A stretch of DNA of 64,000 bases from Rhodoflexus caldus (GTDB lineage Bacteria > Bacteroidota > Bacteroidia > Cytophagales > Thermoflexibacteraceae), in NCBI RefSeq assembly GCF_021206925.1, contig NZ_JAJPRF010000006.1, positions 1 through 64,000 on the forward strand, read 5' to 3'. The notes under the pieces are model-generated. The model worked only from the letters and a program-made list of their open reading frames with translations, did not search any database and was not told the origin of the DNA. The position numbers were made by a program, and so were the translations under genes. How positions within the stretch are numbered: position 1 is the stretch's first letter; each line of letters opens with the position of its first letter. This document shows positions 44,952-54,814 of the stretch, in pieces.

Positions 44952-45460
44952 AAATTGAACACCACACCGTTGCTACCATCACCTACGAATTGCGTATGAG
45001 CGATGCAGCCGAAGACCAAGTTTTGGTTGAAATTGTTACCGAAGACGACCCCATGCTGTTTCTGGTGGGCGAAAGCGGTTTACCCGAAAAATTTGAAGAA
45101 ATGCTGATGGGCAAACAAGCAGGAGACACCTTTGAGTTCAGCATTGAGCCCGAGGAAGGCTACGGCGACTACGACCCCGAAGCCAAAGAACTTTTCCCGC
45201 TCGAAGCCTTCAAAATTGACGGGGAAATAGACGAAGAAATGTTGCAAATCGGCACAGTGCTACCACTCACCAACGACGAAGGCGATATGATTAGCGCGCG
45301 TGTAGAGCAAGTTACCGACAGCGGCGTATTGCTCGACTTCAATCATCCGCTGGCAGGCAAAACCATGCACTTTAAAGGCAAAGTAGTGCACGTGCGCAAT
45401 GCCACCCGTGCAGAAATTGAACACGGACACGTACACGGCCCCGGCGGCGTAGAGCATTAA
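44948..45460 (+). CDS. slyD: FKBP-type peptidyl-prolyl isomerase (SlyD-like)
   Basis: The 170-residue cytoplasmic protein has the split FKBP domain of SlyD with an inserted chaperone flap. [19 protein letters not shown] and EEGYGDYDP are in the first part, and [19 protein letters not shown] closes the FKBP fold. The short C-terminal tail [13 protein letters not shown] is histidine-rich and could bind nickel or zinc, as in SlyD. It both folds proteins and may deliver metal. The ATG overlaps the stop of maeB by four bases. Coupling to malic enzyme is unusual by function and may only reflect compact gene order. Confidence 0.92.
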   Translation: MKIEHHTVATITYELRMSDAAEDQVLVEIVTEDDPMLFLVGESGLPEKFEEMLMGKQAGDTFEFSIEPEEGYGDYDPEAKELFPLEAFKIDGEIDEEMLQIGTVLPLTNDEGDMISARVEQVTDSGVLLDFNHPLAGKTMHFKGKVVHVRNATRAEIEHGHVHGPGGVEH

Positions 45461-45499
45461 TCTGTTTGATTAGTCGCGTATTTTCGTAAATTGCAATTT

Positions 45500-45548
45500 G
45501 ATTGATTTTCGGGCAGATGCTACTTAATTAATCGCCTGAAAATCAATC
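45500..45548 (+). terminator. Long-loop hairpin after slyD
   Basis: Fifteen-nt arms (45500-45514 and 45534-45548) pair with one mismatch around a 19-nt loop that contains TTAATTAA. It lies 40 bases past the slyD stop and is the best candidate end of that operon. A T-run is lacking. Confidence 0.5.
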
Positions 45549-45670
45549 TATTGTTATAAGCGGTTTTCTAATAAACCGTACTTTGTTGCATCATTTTTCA
45601 GAGATTGTTCCGAAATTTGCAGCAAAAGGCATCTGAAAAAAAGGCTGACAAATACGATTGCCACATACTG

Positions 45671-46411
45671 ATGAAAGAAAAGATTGATTTGTCCCGCGTT
45701 CCCCAACATATTGCCGTGATTATGGATGGTAACGGGCGCTGGGCAAAAAAAAGAGGGGCGGCAAGGGTTTTCGGTCATCGCAACGCGGTGAAAGCCGTGC
45801 AGGAAATTTCCGAAGCTTCTGCTGAGTTGGGTGTCAAATACCTGACGCTGTACGCATTTTCCACTGAGAACTGGAATCGTCCTCAGGAAGAAGTCAATGC
45901 GCTGATGCAACTATTGGTCAATACCATAGAAAAAGAGGTGCCAACGCTGCAAAAAAACAACATCAGGCTAATGACCATCGGTAACATGGAGCGCCTGCCT
46001 TCCGATTGCGTCAAAACCCTGCGAAAAGCCATTGCCGATACAGCGAACAATACCGGCATGACCGTAGTCCTTGCGCTCAGCTACAGCGGCAGATGGGAAA
46101 TACTCAACGCCGTTAAAGCAATGGCCGCCGATATTGAAGCAAAAAGACTCAGCAGCGACGATATTAACGACGAACGTTTCAACTATTACCTGAACACCTA
46201 CAACATTCCCGACCCTGAACTAATTATCCGCACAAGCGGCGAAATGCGCATCAGCAACTTTCTGCTGTGGCAACTTGCCTACTCGGAACTCTTTTTTACC
46301 GATATTCTCTGGCCTGACTTTCGGAAAGAACACTTGTACGAAGCAGTACTTTCTTACCAAAGTCGTGAACGCCGTTTCGGTAAAATCAGTGAGCAACTCG
46401 TGCAACCTTAA
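45671..46411 (+). CDS. uppS: Isoprenyl transferase (undecaprenyl diphosphate synthase)
   Basis: This 246-residue cis-prenyltransferase builds the C55 lipid carrier for peptidoglycan and surface polysaccharides. Signature motifs are HIAVIMDGNGRWAKKRG (with catalytic D19), LYAFSTENWNRP, and IIRTSGEMRISNFLLWQ near the C-terminus. ATG at 45671 is used; the open frame upstream starts with TTG and adds a non-conserved piece. It heads the block uppS, bamA, skp, skp, which is common in Bacteroidota and joins carrier-lipid supply with outer-membrane protein assembly. Confidence 0.95.
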   Translation: MKEKIDLSRVPQHIAVIMDGNGRWAKKRGAARVFGHRNAVKAVQEISEASAELGVKYLTLYAFSTENWNRPQEEVNALMQLLVNTIEKEVPTLQKNNIRLMTIGNMERLPSDCVKTLRKAIADTANNTGMTVVLALSYSGRWEILNAVKAMAADIEAKRLSSDDINDERFNYYLNTYNIPDPELIIRTSGEMRISNFLLWQLAYSELFFTDILWPDFRKEHLYEAVLSYQSRERRFGKISEQLVQP

Positions 46412-46458
46412 AAACTATTTTTGCATACGGATACAAAGCCTTGCTTTGCTTCTCAATT

Positions 46459-49017
46459 ATGAAAAAAATCATTTTCCTTTCCTTCCTGTTTTTGCATACC
46501 ATTACAGCTTTTGCGCAAATTGGCTTGGGTTTGCGAAACCGCTATCGCCAACAGGAATCGGTGGACTACACCCGCCCGCGTGATTATACCATCGCAGCCG
46601 TTACCGTCAGCGGCGCTGAACACTTAGACCGTGATGCCTTGCTCTCCATGTCGGGCTTGCGCGTGGGCGATAAAGTGCGCATACCGGGCGATGATATTAG
46701 TAATGTTATCAAAAAACTTTACAAATCAGGTATTGTCAGCGATGTTGCCGTACTGATTACGAAAACAGAGGTAGATAAGGTGTATTTGGAAATTGCCGTC
46801 AAAGAACGCGCGCGTCTTTCCCGTTTTGTATTTGAAGGCATCCGCAAAGGACAACAGGAAACCCTGAACGATAAAATTAAACTTACCAAAGGACGCATTA
46901 TCAACGATGCCCTGATAAAAAATACGGAAAATAAAATTCGCAAATATTACGAAGAAAAAGGTTTTCGCAACAGCAAGATTATTATCACCCAGCGTAAGGA
47001 CACCATCTACGGTTCCAATTCCAACTATGCCTACCTGCTCATCAAGATAGACAAAGGCCCCAAAGTACGCATCCAAAACATTGATGTTGAGGGCGTAAAC
47101 GACTTTAAAGCACAGAAAGTAATCAACAAGATGAAAAAGACCCGCGCCAAAGGTTTTAACTTGGCGAAAATATTTACACCGTCTAAATTCATCAAAGAAG
47201 AGTTCGAAAAAGACAAAAAGCATATTCTGGAATTTTACAGCAAAAACGGATACCGCAATGCCGCCATCGAGGCCGATTCGGTTTATGATATTGCCGAAGG
47301 ATTGGTGGGAATTAAACTGAAAATACACGAAGGCAAAAAATTCTACTATCGCAATATCAAATGGGTAGGTAACTTCATTTATTCCGATACGGTTCTGAAC
47401 AAAGTACTTGGCATCCAAAAAGGCGACGTTTACAACCCCGAAGAGTTGAGCAAGCGCCTGAATTTCAGCCCAACCCAACAAGATGTAACCTCATTGTACA
47501 TGGATGACGGCTACCTGTTCTTCAATATTGAACCCGTAGAAGTACAAGTAGGCGAAGACTCGATTGATATCGAACTGCGCATGTATGAAGGTGAGCAGGC
47601 AAACATCAACAAAATCAATCTGCGAGGCAATACTCGTACCAGCGACCACGTAGTTATCCGCGAATTGCGCACACTGCCCGGCAACAAATTCAGCCGTGCT
47701 GACCTGCTTCGTACTCAGCGAGAACTTTCCGCATTAGGCTACTTTGACCCTGAAAAAATAGGCATGAATCCCGTACCCAACATAGCCGACGGTACGGTAG
47801 ATATCAACTACAACGTAGAAGAACGCCCAAGCGACCAGATAGAACTCTCCGGTGGTTGGGGCGGCGCCTTCGGTTTTGTAGGAACGGTAGGTTTGGTATT
47901 CAATAATTTTTCGGCACGTAAACTAACCGATTTAAGCTCATGGAAGCCTCTGCCACAAGGCGACGGACAACGCCTGCAATTGCGTTTACAAGCCAACGGT
48001 CGCCGATTCCAGAACTATTCGCTCACATTCAGCGAACCATGGTTGGGCGGTAAAAAACGCAATGCGTTCACTATTGGCTTCAACCATTCGGTAAACCGCA
48101 CCTTTGCTGACTTTGCCATGTCCCGCCAATTGGGCTCATTGCAAGTGTCGGGCGTATCGGTAAGTCTGGGCAGACAACTGAAAGTACCCGATGACTGGTT
48201 TGTAATGACCAACGCATTGAGCTATCAGTTTTACAATCTGAATAACTTCTTTGGCTTTGGAGCAATTAATAACGGTCGATTCAACAACTTCACCTTCAAT
48301 ACTACCATATCCAGAAACAGCATTGATAACCCGACTTTCCCCCGCGAAGGTTCTAACGTATCTCTTGCCGTAACCGTAACACCGCCTTACTCGTTGTTTA
48401 CAGGCCGTGCAGAGCCATTGGTAAACGGCTCTACGCAGTGGATAGAGTACCACCGATGGATGTTCGACAACTCATGGTTCATGAAACTGACCAACAACGG
48501 CAAATTGGTTCTCCACGCACGTGCCCACATGGGCTTTATGGGTCGTTTCAATCCCAATATTGACACCAGCCCCTTTGAGCGATTTGTGCTTGGCGGCAGC
48601 GGCTTGACTATCAATAACTTCCTGTTAGGTACTGAAATTATTGGTCTGCGCGGCTATCAGGACAACACCATTCGCCCGTTAGAGCCGGACGGCAACGGCG
48701 GCTTGCGCTACAATCGCAACGGTGCAGGCGGTATCGTATATAACAAGTTTGTACTCGAGATGCGCTACCCTATATCTCTCAATCCTTCGGCAACGATTTT
48801 CGTGCTGGGTTTTGCAGAAGGCGGCAACAACTGGGGTAATTTCAAAGAGTTTAATCCTTTTGACCTGAAACGCTCCACCGGAGTGGGTGCCCGTATCTTT
48901 ATGCCGGCCTTTGGCTTGCTGGGTATTGACTGGGCATATGGTTTTGACAGCATCCCCGGCGCACCGAATATCAGCGGCAGCCAGTTTCACTTTACCATTG
49001 GCCAATTGTTAAGATAA
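46459..49017 (+). CDS. bamA: Outer-membrane protein assembly factor BamA
   Basis: The 852-residue protein has a signal peptide (FLSFLFLHTITAFAQ), then five POTRA domains over about residues 35-420 (for example YTIAAVTVSGAEHLDRDAL and YRNIKWVGNFIYSDTVLNKV). The 16-strand Omp85 barrel follows, with the conserved region GLRGYQDN and a C-terminal strand GSQFHFTIGQLLR. It inserts beta-barrel proteins into the outer membrane and is essential where tested. ATG at 46459 starts the signal peptide. The two downstream Skp-like genes encode the periplasmic chaperones that feed it. Confidence 0.96.
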   Translation: MKKIIFLSFLFLHTITAFAQIGLGLRNRYRQQESVDYTRPRDYTIAAVTVSGAEHLDRDALLSMSGLRVGDKVRIPGDDISNVIKKLYKSGIVSDVAVLITKTEVDKVYLEIAVKERARLSRFVFEGIRKGQQETLNDKIKLTKGRIINDALIKNTENKIRKYYEEKGFRNSKIIITQRKDTIYGSNSNYAYLLIKIDKGPKVRIQNIDVEGVNDFKAQKVINKMKKTRAKGFNLAKIFTPSKFIKEEFEKDKKHILEFYSKNGYRNAAIEADSVYDIAEGLVGIKLKIHEGKKFYYRNIKWVGNFIYSDTVLNKVLGIQKGDVYNPEELSKRLNFSPTQQDVTSLYMDDGYLFFNIEPVEVQVGEDSIDIELRMYEGEQANINKINLRGNTRTSDHVVIRELRTLPGNKFSRADLLRTQRELSALGYFDPEKIGMNPVPNIADGTVDINYNVEERPSDQIELSGGWGGAFGFVGTVGLVFNNFSARKLTDLSSWKPLPQGDGQRLQLRLQANGRRFQNYSLTFSEPWLGGKKRNAFTIGFNHSVNRTFADFAMSRQLGSLQVSGVSVSLGRQLKVPDDWFVMTNALSYQFYNLNNFFGFGAINNGRFNNFTFNTTISRNSIDNPTFPREGSNVSLAVTVTPPYSLFTGRAEPLVNGSTQWIEYHRWMFDNSWFMKLTNNGKLVLHARAHMGFMGRFNPNIDTSPFERFVLGGSGLTINNFLLGTEIIGLRGYQDNTIRPLEPDGNGGLRYNRNGAGGIVYNKFVLEMRYPISLNPSATIFVLGFAEGGNNWGNFKEFNPFDLKRSTGVGARIFMPAFGLLGIDWAYGFDSIPGAPNISGSQFHFTIGQLLR

Positions 49018-49038
49018 TTGCACTAACCGAAAAAGACT

Positions 49039-49605
49039 ATGCTCACGCGCTTGCTTTTTATCGCTTTGTTGCTGACGACTTTTGGGCAAGTAAATGCCCA
49101 ACGCTTCGGCTATGTGGATACACAGGTGATTGTAGAAAAAATGCCGGAGTATGCACAGGCACAAAGCGAAATAGAAAAACAAGCCGAAATATGGCGCAAA
49201 GAAGTAGAGGAAAAACAGGCAGCTGTTCAGAAAATGCGGATGGACTTTGAAGCCGAAAAAGTGCTGCTCCCCGAAGAACTGCGCCAACAACGCTTGGCCG
49301 CCATTGATGCCAAGGAAAAAGAAGTGATGGAGTTTCAAAACAAAATGTTCGGCATCGAGGGGCAAATCTATCAGAAACGCCTTGAACTGATGAAACCCAT
49401 TCAGGATAAGATATATGCAGCCGTGGAAAAAGTAGCCCGTAAACGCCGCCTGTCGTTCATTTTTGACAAAGCAGGCGATTTGGTTATGATATTTGCCGAC
49501 CCTACACACAACTACACGGACATTGTAATGGAAGAGCTGGGTATAGCAGAAAATAACCAGCAACAGGGCGGCAAACCCGGTACAGGCAAAAAAGGCAATA
49601 ATTAA
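49039..49605 (+). CDS. OmpH/Skp-family periplasmic chaperone, first copy
   Basis: The 188-residue protein starts with a signal peptide (LLFIALLLTTFGQVNAQ). The mature part has the Skp plan: strand RFGYVDTQVIVEKMPEY, a long charged coiled coil (about 40-125), then RKRRLSFIFDKAGDLVMIFADPTHNYTD returning to the base (seen as LSFIFDKAGDLVMIFAD). Skp trimers hold unfolded outer-membrane proteins. It lies 21 bp after bamA. The Gly/Gln-rich end (QQGGKPGTGKKGNN) is presumably disordered. Confidence 0.92.
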   Translation: MLTRLLFIALLLTTFGQVNAQRFGYVDTQVIVEKMPEYAQAQSEIEKQAEIWRKEVEEKQAAVQKMRMDFEAEKVLLPEELRQQRLAAIDAKEKEVMEFQNKMFGIEGQIYQKRLELMKPIQDKIYAAVEKVARKRRLSFIFDKAGDLVMIFADPTHNYTDIVMEELGIAENNQQQGGKPGTGKKGNN

Positions 49606-49626
49606 AAACTGTTAATGCGGGTTGCC

Positions 49627-49634
49627 TATATTTG
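49627..49634 (+). promoter_or_regulatory. Possible internal promoter before the second skp gene
   Basis: TATATTTG is a perfect -7 box 69 bases ahead of the second skp ATG. A -33 element is not evident at the right distance. Transcripts starting here would carry a leader of about 60 nt with a small stem (CGCTC with GAGCG). Confidence 0.45.
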
Positions 49635-49703
49635 CACCGCTCTATTTTGGAGCGCAAATTGTATTTAACAATCTGATTATTTTAAAAAAACCGCTAACGC
49701 AAC

Positions 49704-50246
49704 ATGAAAATTAAATTTTTCGCTTTCGCAATTGGGTTATTGCTGTGGGCAGGCCACTCGAAGGCTCAAATGAAAATCGGCTACACTAATCCTGACGTAA
49801 TTCTGGCGGCACTGCCGGAGGCCAAAACAATTGAAACCGAACTCAAAACTTATGGTACGCAACTCGAGAATGAGATGCAAAACAAACGCAAAGAATTGCA
49901 GACCAAGTTTGAGAACTATCAGAAAAACGTAAATGACATGACTCCCGCCATTCGCGAGAGTCGTGAGAAAGAAATCCAGACACTGAATCAGGCCTTGCAG
50001 GAATTTCAGGAGAAAGCACAGAACGATATGCAGGTAAAACAGGCGCAACTATTGCAACCTGTTTATGAGAAAATCCAAAAAGCAATTGACGATTTGGCAA
50101 AGGCTGAAAACTATGACTACATTTTGGTAGCAGATGCCGGCCAGATGCCTATCATTCTCTATGCAAAAGAAGAGTACGATATCACCAACAAGATTATCAC
50201 CAAACTTGGCGGCAAACCTATCGCAAAAGAGGAGCCTAAAAAATAA
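49704..50246 (+). CDS. OmpH/Skp-family periplasmic chaperone, second copy
   Basis: The 180-residue Skp homologue has a signal peptide (FAIGLLLWAGHSKAQ) and the motif KIGYTNPDVILAALPEA. A long Lys/Glu/Gln-rich coiled coil follows, and a closing NYDYILVADAGQMPIILYA strand pair precedes the tail. It differs enough from the first copy to be an old duplication. Two adjacent skp genes after bamA are usual in Bacteroidota. A possible own promoter (49627) may allow separate expression; a terminator ends the block. Confidence 0.92.
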   Translation: MKIKFFAFAIGLLLWAGHSKAQMKIGYTNPDVILAALPEAKTIETELKTYGTQLENEMQNKRKELQTKFENYQKNVNDMTPAIRESREKEIQTLNQALQEFQEKAQNDMQVKQAQLLQPVYEKIQKAIDDLAKAENYDYILVADAGQMPIILYAKEEYDITNKIITKLGGKPIAKEEPKK

Positions 50247-50277
50247 AGCCTTACTCCCTCTCTTACAGGTCTTTACA

Positions 50278-50313
50278 AAAAAAGCCATCCTTACGTTCAA
50301 GGATGGCTTTTTT
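50278..50313. terminator. Terminator of the bamA-skp block
   Basis: Fifteen-bp perfect arms (50278-50292 and 50299-50313) have a 6-nt loop and A/T tails on both ends, so it can also serve the converging TPR gene. Confidence 0.88.
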
Positions 50314-50416
50314 GCGCTACTGCGTGTATCACTTTTCTATCATCTTGCCAAAAAAATCAACCAATACAACAAAAAGTGCATCAGTTGGCGGAAAAACACG
50401 GTATGAACTTCTGTGG

Positions 50417-51757
50417 CTAATCTTTAATGATATCTTCGTCTGAGTCCTCTTCCATTGCTTTGGCATCGCGTAGGGCTCGCAGTTCTATTTCTGCCGCATC
50501 TTTCAGCGAGCTTCTCATTGCCATAGAAAAACCTTGTCGGGCAATGGCAATATCTCCGAATTTTTTACCTGCCAAACCCATCAGGAAGTTCATCTCGGCG
50601 GTAGTAGCCGCATCAAAGCGCTGATTGGTAAGCATAGACTGAATGAAGTCTATCGCGGCCTTGTATTCACCCTTTTTGTAAAGGGCAATGCCTTTAAACA
50701 TCACACTCTTAGGCTCAGCAGGGCTGATTTTCAGTGCTTCCTGTACTGCGGCAAGTGCATTATCGTAGTTTTGAGCGCTAAGCTCCAACTCTGCCAGTTG
50801 CACATACAAAGGCAATTGTTTGTTGCGGTCGTTAGTAGCTTCAACCGCTGTTTTCAAATTGGCAATTGTATTGCTGTGTTCCGTATTGCGTTTGGCTATC
50901 TGAGCCAGCAGTACGTAGGCCGTAGAATTGCCTTTTTCAACTTTACCTGCTTTCTCGGCATATTGCTTTGCCAAATCGTTTTCATAGACTTTGAAATAGC
51001 TGTGGCTTACATTGCAGAAATATTTGGCGGAAAATTTTTCCATGCGCGCCTTGTAGGGGCCAAAATCCGCCTTTTTCCATGCCGCATTAGCTTTGTCAAA
51101 CTCATCTAAGTGATAGTAGGCATATCCGAGTTCGTAGTAAAACTTGGCGTTCTGGTCTATCTTCATGTTTTGAAGTTTGCTTTCCACCGCAGTAACGGCG
51201 TTAATGGCCTCTTGGTATTTGCTGATTTTATTGGCAAGGCGTGCAACATAGTAGGCTACCATCTCATTATCGGGTGCTATGCGGCGCGCGTCTGCTGCTT
51301 TCTGGTAGGCCTCTGTCCAATTGCCTTCTCTGATGGCTGCCTGAATGGCAAACATCTTGTATTGCACCTTTTTGTTGATATCCGTTTCGTAATTGAACGC
51401 TTGCTCGTAGTAATAGCCTGCCTTTGTAATATCGTTTTTAGCCCGATAAATTGTTGCTAACAGTACATATGCGGGGACAAAATCATTTTTCAGTTTTAAG
51501 GTGCTTTGCAGCGAACTCAACGCCGCATCCATACGCTTAATCTGATATTCGCTTTGTGCACGGGCAAACAAATAGTTGTAGTTATTCGGCTCGCGCTGAA
51601 GCGCTTTATTGAACTCGTTAATGGCTTTCTCGTGTTGGCCGGAACGGCGCAAATTCTCGCCGTCAACATAGTGCGCAAGGCCTTCCTGTTGTGCAAATAC
51701 AGTAGAACACATCAACCACAGGGAAAAGGCAAATACGGTGGATAAAAAGTTTTTCAT
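50417..51757 (-). CDS. Exported TPR-repeat protein
   Basis: The 446-residue protein has a signal peptide (FAFSLWLMCSTVFAQ) followed by about ten tetratricopeptide units. Examples are AINEFNKALQREPNNYNYLF, DAALSSLQSTLKLKNDFVPA and NALAAVQEALKISPAEP-like segments. The acidic tail ends EEDSDEDIIKD. TPR arrays bind other proteins; a role in the periplasm is inferred from the signal. ATG at 51757 is chosen for the signal peptide; the frame opens at 51784. It lies downstream of uvrA on the same strand, with a hairpin between. Confidence 0.85.
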   Translation of the reverse strand: MKNFLSTVFAFSLWLMCSTVFAQQEGLAHYVDGENLRRSGQHEKAINEFNKALQREPNNYNYLFARAQSEYQIKRMDAALSSLQSTLKLKNDFVPAYVLLATIYRAKNDITKAGYYYEQAFNYETDINKKVQYKMFAIQAAIREGNWTEAYQKAADARRIAPDNEMVAYYVARLANKISKYQEAINAVTAVESKLQNMKIDQNAKFYYELGYAYYHLDEFDKANAAWKKADFGPYKARMEKFSAKYFCNVSHSYFKVYENDLAKQYAEKAGKVEKGNSTAYVLLAQIAKRNTEHSNTIANLKTAVEATNDRNKQLPLYVQLAELELSAQNYDNALAAVQEALKISPAEPKSVMFKGIALYKKGEYKAAIDFIQSMLTNQRFDAATTAEMNFLMGLAGKKFGDIAIARQGFSMAMRSSLKDAAEIELRALRDAKAMEEDSDEDIIKD

Positions 51758-51888
51758 AACATGAATAGTGCATAGCAAAATCAATTCAGCAGTTAGCGCC
51801 CAACCATAGGATTTGTCGTTTCAAACTAACTACATTACTTAGGTAATGTTTATGCAATTTTACAACATTTTTAACAGAAAAACAAACA

Positions 51889-51913
51889 AAAACCCAATTT
51901 TAAATTGGGTTTT
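51889..51913 (-). terminator. Terminator of uvrA
   Basis: Twelve-nt arms (51889-51900 and 51902-51913) have an inner A/T part that forms the loop, and T-rich sequence follows on the minus strand. It lies 31 bases past the uvrA stop. Confidence 0.7.
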
Positions 51914-51943
51914 CCAGTGAAAAAATGTAATAAAATGAGGTTT

Positions 51944-54754
51944 TTATAATTTATTGGCTAAAAAAGCCGATGTGTAACTTTTTGAGTTTTTTACCATTTC
52001 TTCGGGAGTACCTTCAAAAATAAGCGCTCCGCCTTGCAAACCTCCTTCGGGGCCTAAGTCTATTATCCAATCGGCGGACTTAATCACGTCCATATTGTGC
52101 TCTATAATCAGCACCGTATTACCGGCATCTACCAGCGCATTAATGGCATGAAGCAGTTTGTGTATGTCGTGAAAATGCAGGCCGGTTGTGGGTTCATCAA
52201 AAATGAAAAAGATGTGCTCATCGGTAGGGCGGCCTTTGCCAAGGAAAGAAGCCAGTTTTACGCGTTGTGCCTCTCCTCCGCTCAGCGTGCTGGACGATTG
52301 CCCCAAGCGCACATAGCCAAGCCCTACTTCGCTCAGAGGGCGCAGCTTTTCGGCTATTTTAGGTTGCGACTGAAAAAATACAAGTGCATCGGCTACTGTC
52401 ATTTCTAACACATCGGAGATGTTTTTGCCCTGATACTCAATGTCCAACACCTCCTGTTTAAATCGTTTACCGTGGCAGGCTTCGCAGGTCAGGTGTATGT
52501 CTGCCATGAACTGCATTTCAATTTTTACGATGCCCTCGCCTTCACAGGCTTCGCAACGCCCGCCATCTACGTTAAAAGAAAATGTTGCGGGTTTGTAGCC
52601 GCGCTGTTTGGCCAGCGGCAATTCGCTGTACAACTGACGGATGCCGTCGTAGGCCTTTATGTAGGTTACGGGATTGGAGCGGCTGGACTTACCGATTGGG
52701 TTCTGGTCAACAAACTCCACTTGTGTAATCATTCCCAAATCGCCGGATAGCTCATCCATTTTGCCGGTTTCCTCGCCCGAATTACCGCCTATGTATTTGC
52801 TCAATGCAGGATGTAATATTTTGCGAATCAGGGTAGACTTTCCCGAACCGCTCACCCCTGTTACAACAGTCAATGTATGGAGCGGGAACTTGACGGTGAT
52901 GTTTTTCAAGTTGTGCTCGCGTGCGCCCGATACCTGAATAAAATGCTTCCACGGCCGCCGAGCTGTCGGTGTTTTAATCTGCTCCAAACCGAGGAGATAG
53001 CGCGCAGTGAGGCTTTGAGGTGCATTTTGCAACTCATCATGCGTGCCTTGAAAAATCAGTTCGCCGCCTTCCGAACCTGCTCCCGGGCCTATATCTATAA
53101 TTTGGTCGGCCTGACGGATGACTTCTTCCTCATGCTCTACCACAATAACCGTATTCCCCACATCGCGCAGCATTTTAATCACTTCCACAAGATTTTGCGT
53201 ATCGCGAGGGTGAAGGCCTATGCTTGGCTCATCTAAAATGTACATACTACCCACCAGCGAACTGCCCAAAGACGTTGCCAGTTTGATGCGTTGAAACTCG
53301 CCGCCGGAGAGGGTAGAAGTCAAACGGTTGAGGGTCAGATAGCCTAAACCCACTTTTACCAAGTACTCCAACCTGTTCTGAATTTCAACTAATATGCGTC
53401 GGGCTACCTGTGATTCGTGCGGAGTGAGCGAAAGGTTTTGAAAGAACGCATATACATCTGCAACAGGCATCAGCACGAGGTCGGCAATGGATTGCCCGCC
53501 AATTTTTACATATTGTGCATCCTTGCGCAAGCGTGTACCGCGGCAATCGGGGCAGGTGGTGCGCCCGCGATAACGCGACAGCATCACGCGGTACTTAATT
53601 TGGTGCGATTGCGACTCTAAATAGAAAAAAAACTCGTTCAGCCCTGCAAAGTATTTATTTCCTGTCCAAAGCAGTTGCTGCTCGGCTGCCGTCAGTTCAT
53701 TATAAGGCCGATGGATGGGGAAATCAAAGCGAATGCCGTTTTTCAGCAGTGGTTCCAGCCATTCGCTCATCTTATCGGAGCGCCAAGGCGCAATAGCACC
53801 CTCGTAAACCGACAAGTGTTTATTGGGTATGACCAAATCGGGGTCTATGCCGATAATCGTTCCGAAACCTTCGCAGGTTTTGCAAGCCCCATAGGGGTTG
53901 TTAAAACTGAACAGATTAACGCTCGGCTCTTCAAACAGGATGCCGTCGGCCTCAAATTTATCGGAAAAGGTGCGCCATTGGTTGTCGGCTGTGATAACCA
54001 TGCAGATACCTTCGCCTTCAAAAAAGGCAGTCTGGATAGAGTCGGCAATGCGGTACTGGTTATCGGGGTCGTCTTTCCGAACAACATTTCGGTCTATCAA
54101 AATATGCCATTGTTTTTGCTCTTCGGCAGTTGATATGTTTTCAATCAACTCTTCTATAAAGACCACTTCATTAGCCGACGAATACAGGCGGGTGAAGCCT
54201 TTCTGTAACAATATTTTACATTCTTCGGCCAATGTGCGGCCATCCTTGCGGAGCAAAGGGCATACAATCGTAAAACGCTGACCGTCAGGCATTGCCTGAA
54301 TGTTGTCCACTATGTCCGTAACAGTGTCTTTTTTTACCGGATTGCCTGAAACGGGCGAGTAAGTCGTGCCGATACGCGCAAAAAGCAGTTTCAGGTAGTC
54401 GTAAATCTCGGTGGTTGTACCTACGGTGCTGCGCGGATTGCGGGTATTGACTTTTTGCTCAACAGCAATTGCAGGCGAAACACCTTTAATGTATTCCACG
54501 TCCGGTTTTTCCATCCGGCCCAAAAACTGACGGGCATAGGAACTCAAACTTTCCACATACATCCGTTGTCCTTCGGCAAAAAGTGTGTCAAATGCAAGCG
54601 AAGACTTGCCCGAACCCGAAAGACCTGTGATAACAACTAATTGGTTGCGAGGAATGGCAACGCTCAGGTTGCGCAGGTTGTTCACCTTAGCGCCTTTGAT
54701 AATGATATATTCGCGTGGGTCTAACTCTTCTAAGGGTATGTTGGCGGCTGGCAT
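51944..54754 (-). CDS. uvrA: Excinuclease ABC subunit A
   Basis: This 936-residue DNA-damage sensor of nucleotide excision repair contains two ABC ATPase modules. The first Walker A is TGLSGSGKSSLAFDTLF (near residue 45) and the second is TGVSGSGKSTLIRKIL. Signature motifs are STLSGGEFQRIKLA and STLSGGEAQRVKLA. The zinc modules carry CxxC pairs, for example CEACEGEGI and CEACHGKRF, with NPYGACKTCEGFG in the first module. It loads UvrB at lesions. Length and all motifs are normal. uvrB and uvrC are elsewhere, as is usual. Confidence 0.98.
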   Translation of the reverse strand: MPAANIPLEELDPREYIIIKGAKVNNLRNLSVAIPRNQLVVITGLSGSGKSSLAFDTLFAEGQRMYVESLSSYARQFLGRMEKPDVEYIKGVSPAIAVEQKVNTRNPRSTVGTTTEIYDYLKLLFARIGTTYSPVSGNPVKKDTVTDIVDNIQAMPDGQRFTIVCPLLRKDGRTLAEECKILLQKGFTRLYSSANEVVFIEELIENISTAEEQKQWHILIDRNVVRKDDPDNQYRIADSIQTAFFEGEGICMVITADNQWRTFSDKFEADGILFEEPSVNLFSFNNPYGACKTCEGFGTIIGIDPDLVIPNKHLSVYEGAIAPWRSDKMSEWLEPLLKNGIRFDFPIHRPYNELTAAEQQLLWTGNKYFAGLNEFFFYLESQSHQIKYRVMLSRYRGRTTCPDCRGTRLRKDAQYVKIGGQSIADLVLMPVADVYAFFQNLSLTPHESQVARRILVEIQNRLEYLVKVGLGYLTLNRLTSTLSGGEFQRIKLATSLGSSLVGSMYILDEPSIGLHPRDTQNLVEVIKMLRDVGNTVIVVEHEEEVIRQADQIIDIGPGAGSEGGELIFQGTHDELQNAPQSLTARYLLGLEQIKTPTARRPWKHFIQVSGAREHNLKNITVKFPLHTLTVVTGVSGSGKSTLIRKILHPALSKYIGGNSGEETGKMDELSGDLGMITQVEFVDQNPIGKSSRSNPVTYIKAYDGIRQLYSELPLAKQRGYKPATFSFNVDGGRCEACEGEGIVKIEMQFMADIHLTCEACHGKRFKQEVLDIEYQGKNISDVLEMTVADALVFFQSQPKIAEKLRPLSEVGLGYVRLGQSSSTLSGGEAQRVKLASFLGKGRPTDEHIFFIFDEPTTGLHFHDIHKLLHAINALVDAGNTVLIIEHNMDVIKSADWIIDLGPEGGLQGGALIFEGTPEEMVKNSKSYTSAFLANKL

Positions 54755-54814
54755 GACGGCTGAAAATAAACCGCAAGTTAGCTTACTTAGGGCAGATTGA
54801 AAAGAAGCGCACCA

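Noticed and set aside
46726-47481. 251-codon open frame opposite bamA
   Set aside because: Phe/Val-rich shadow of the POTRA-coding region; bamA is certain.
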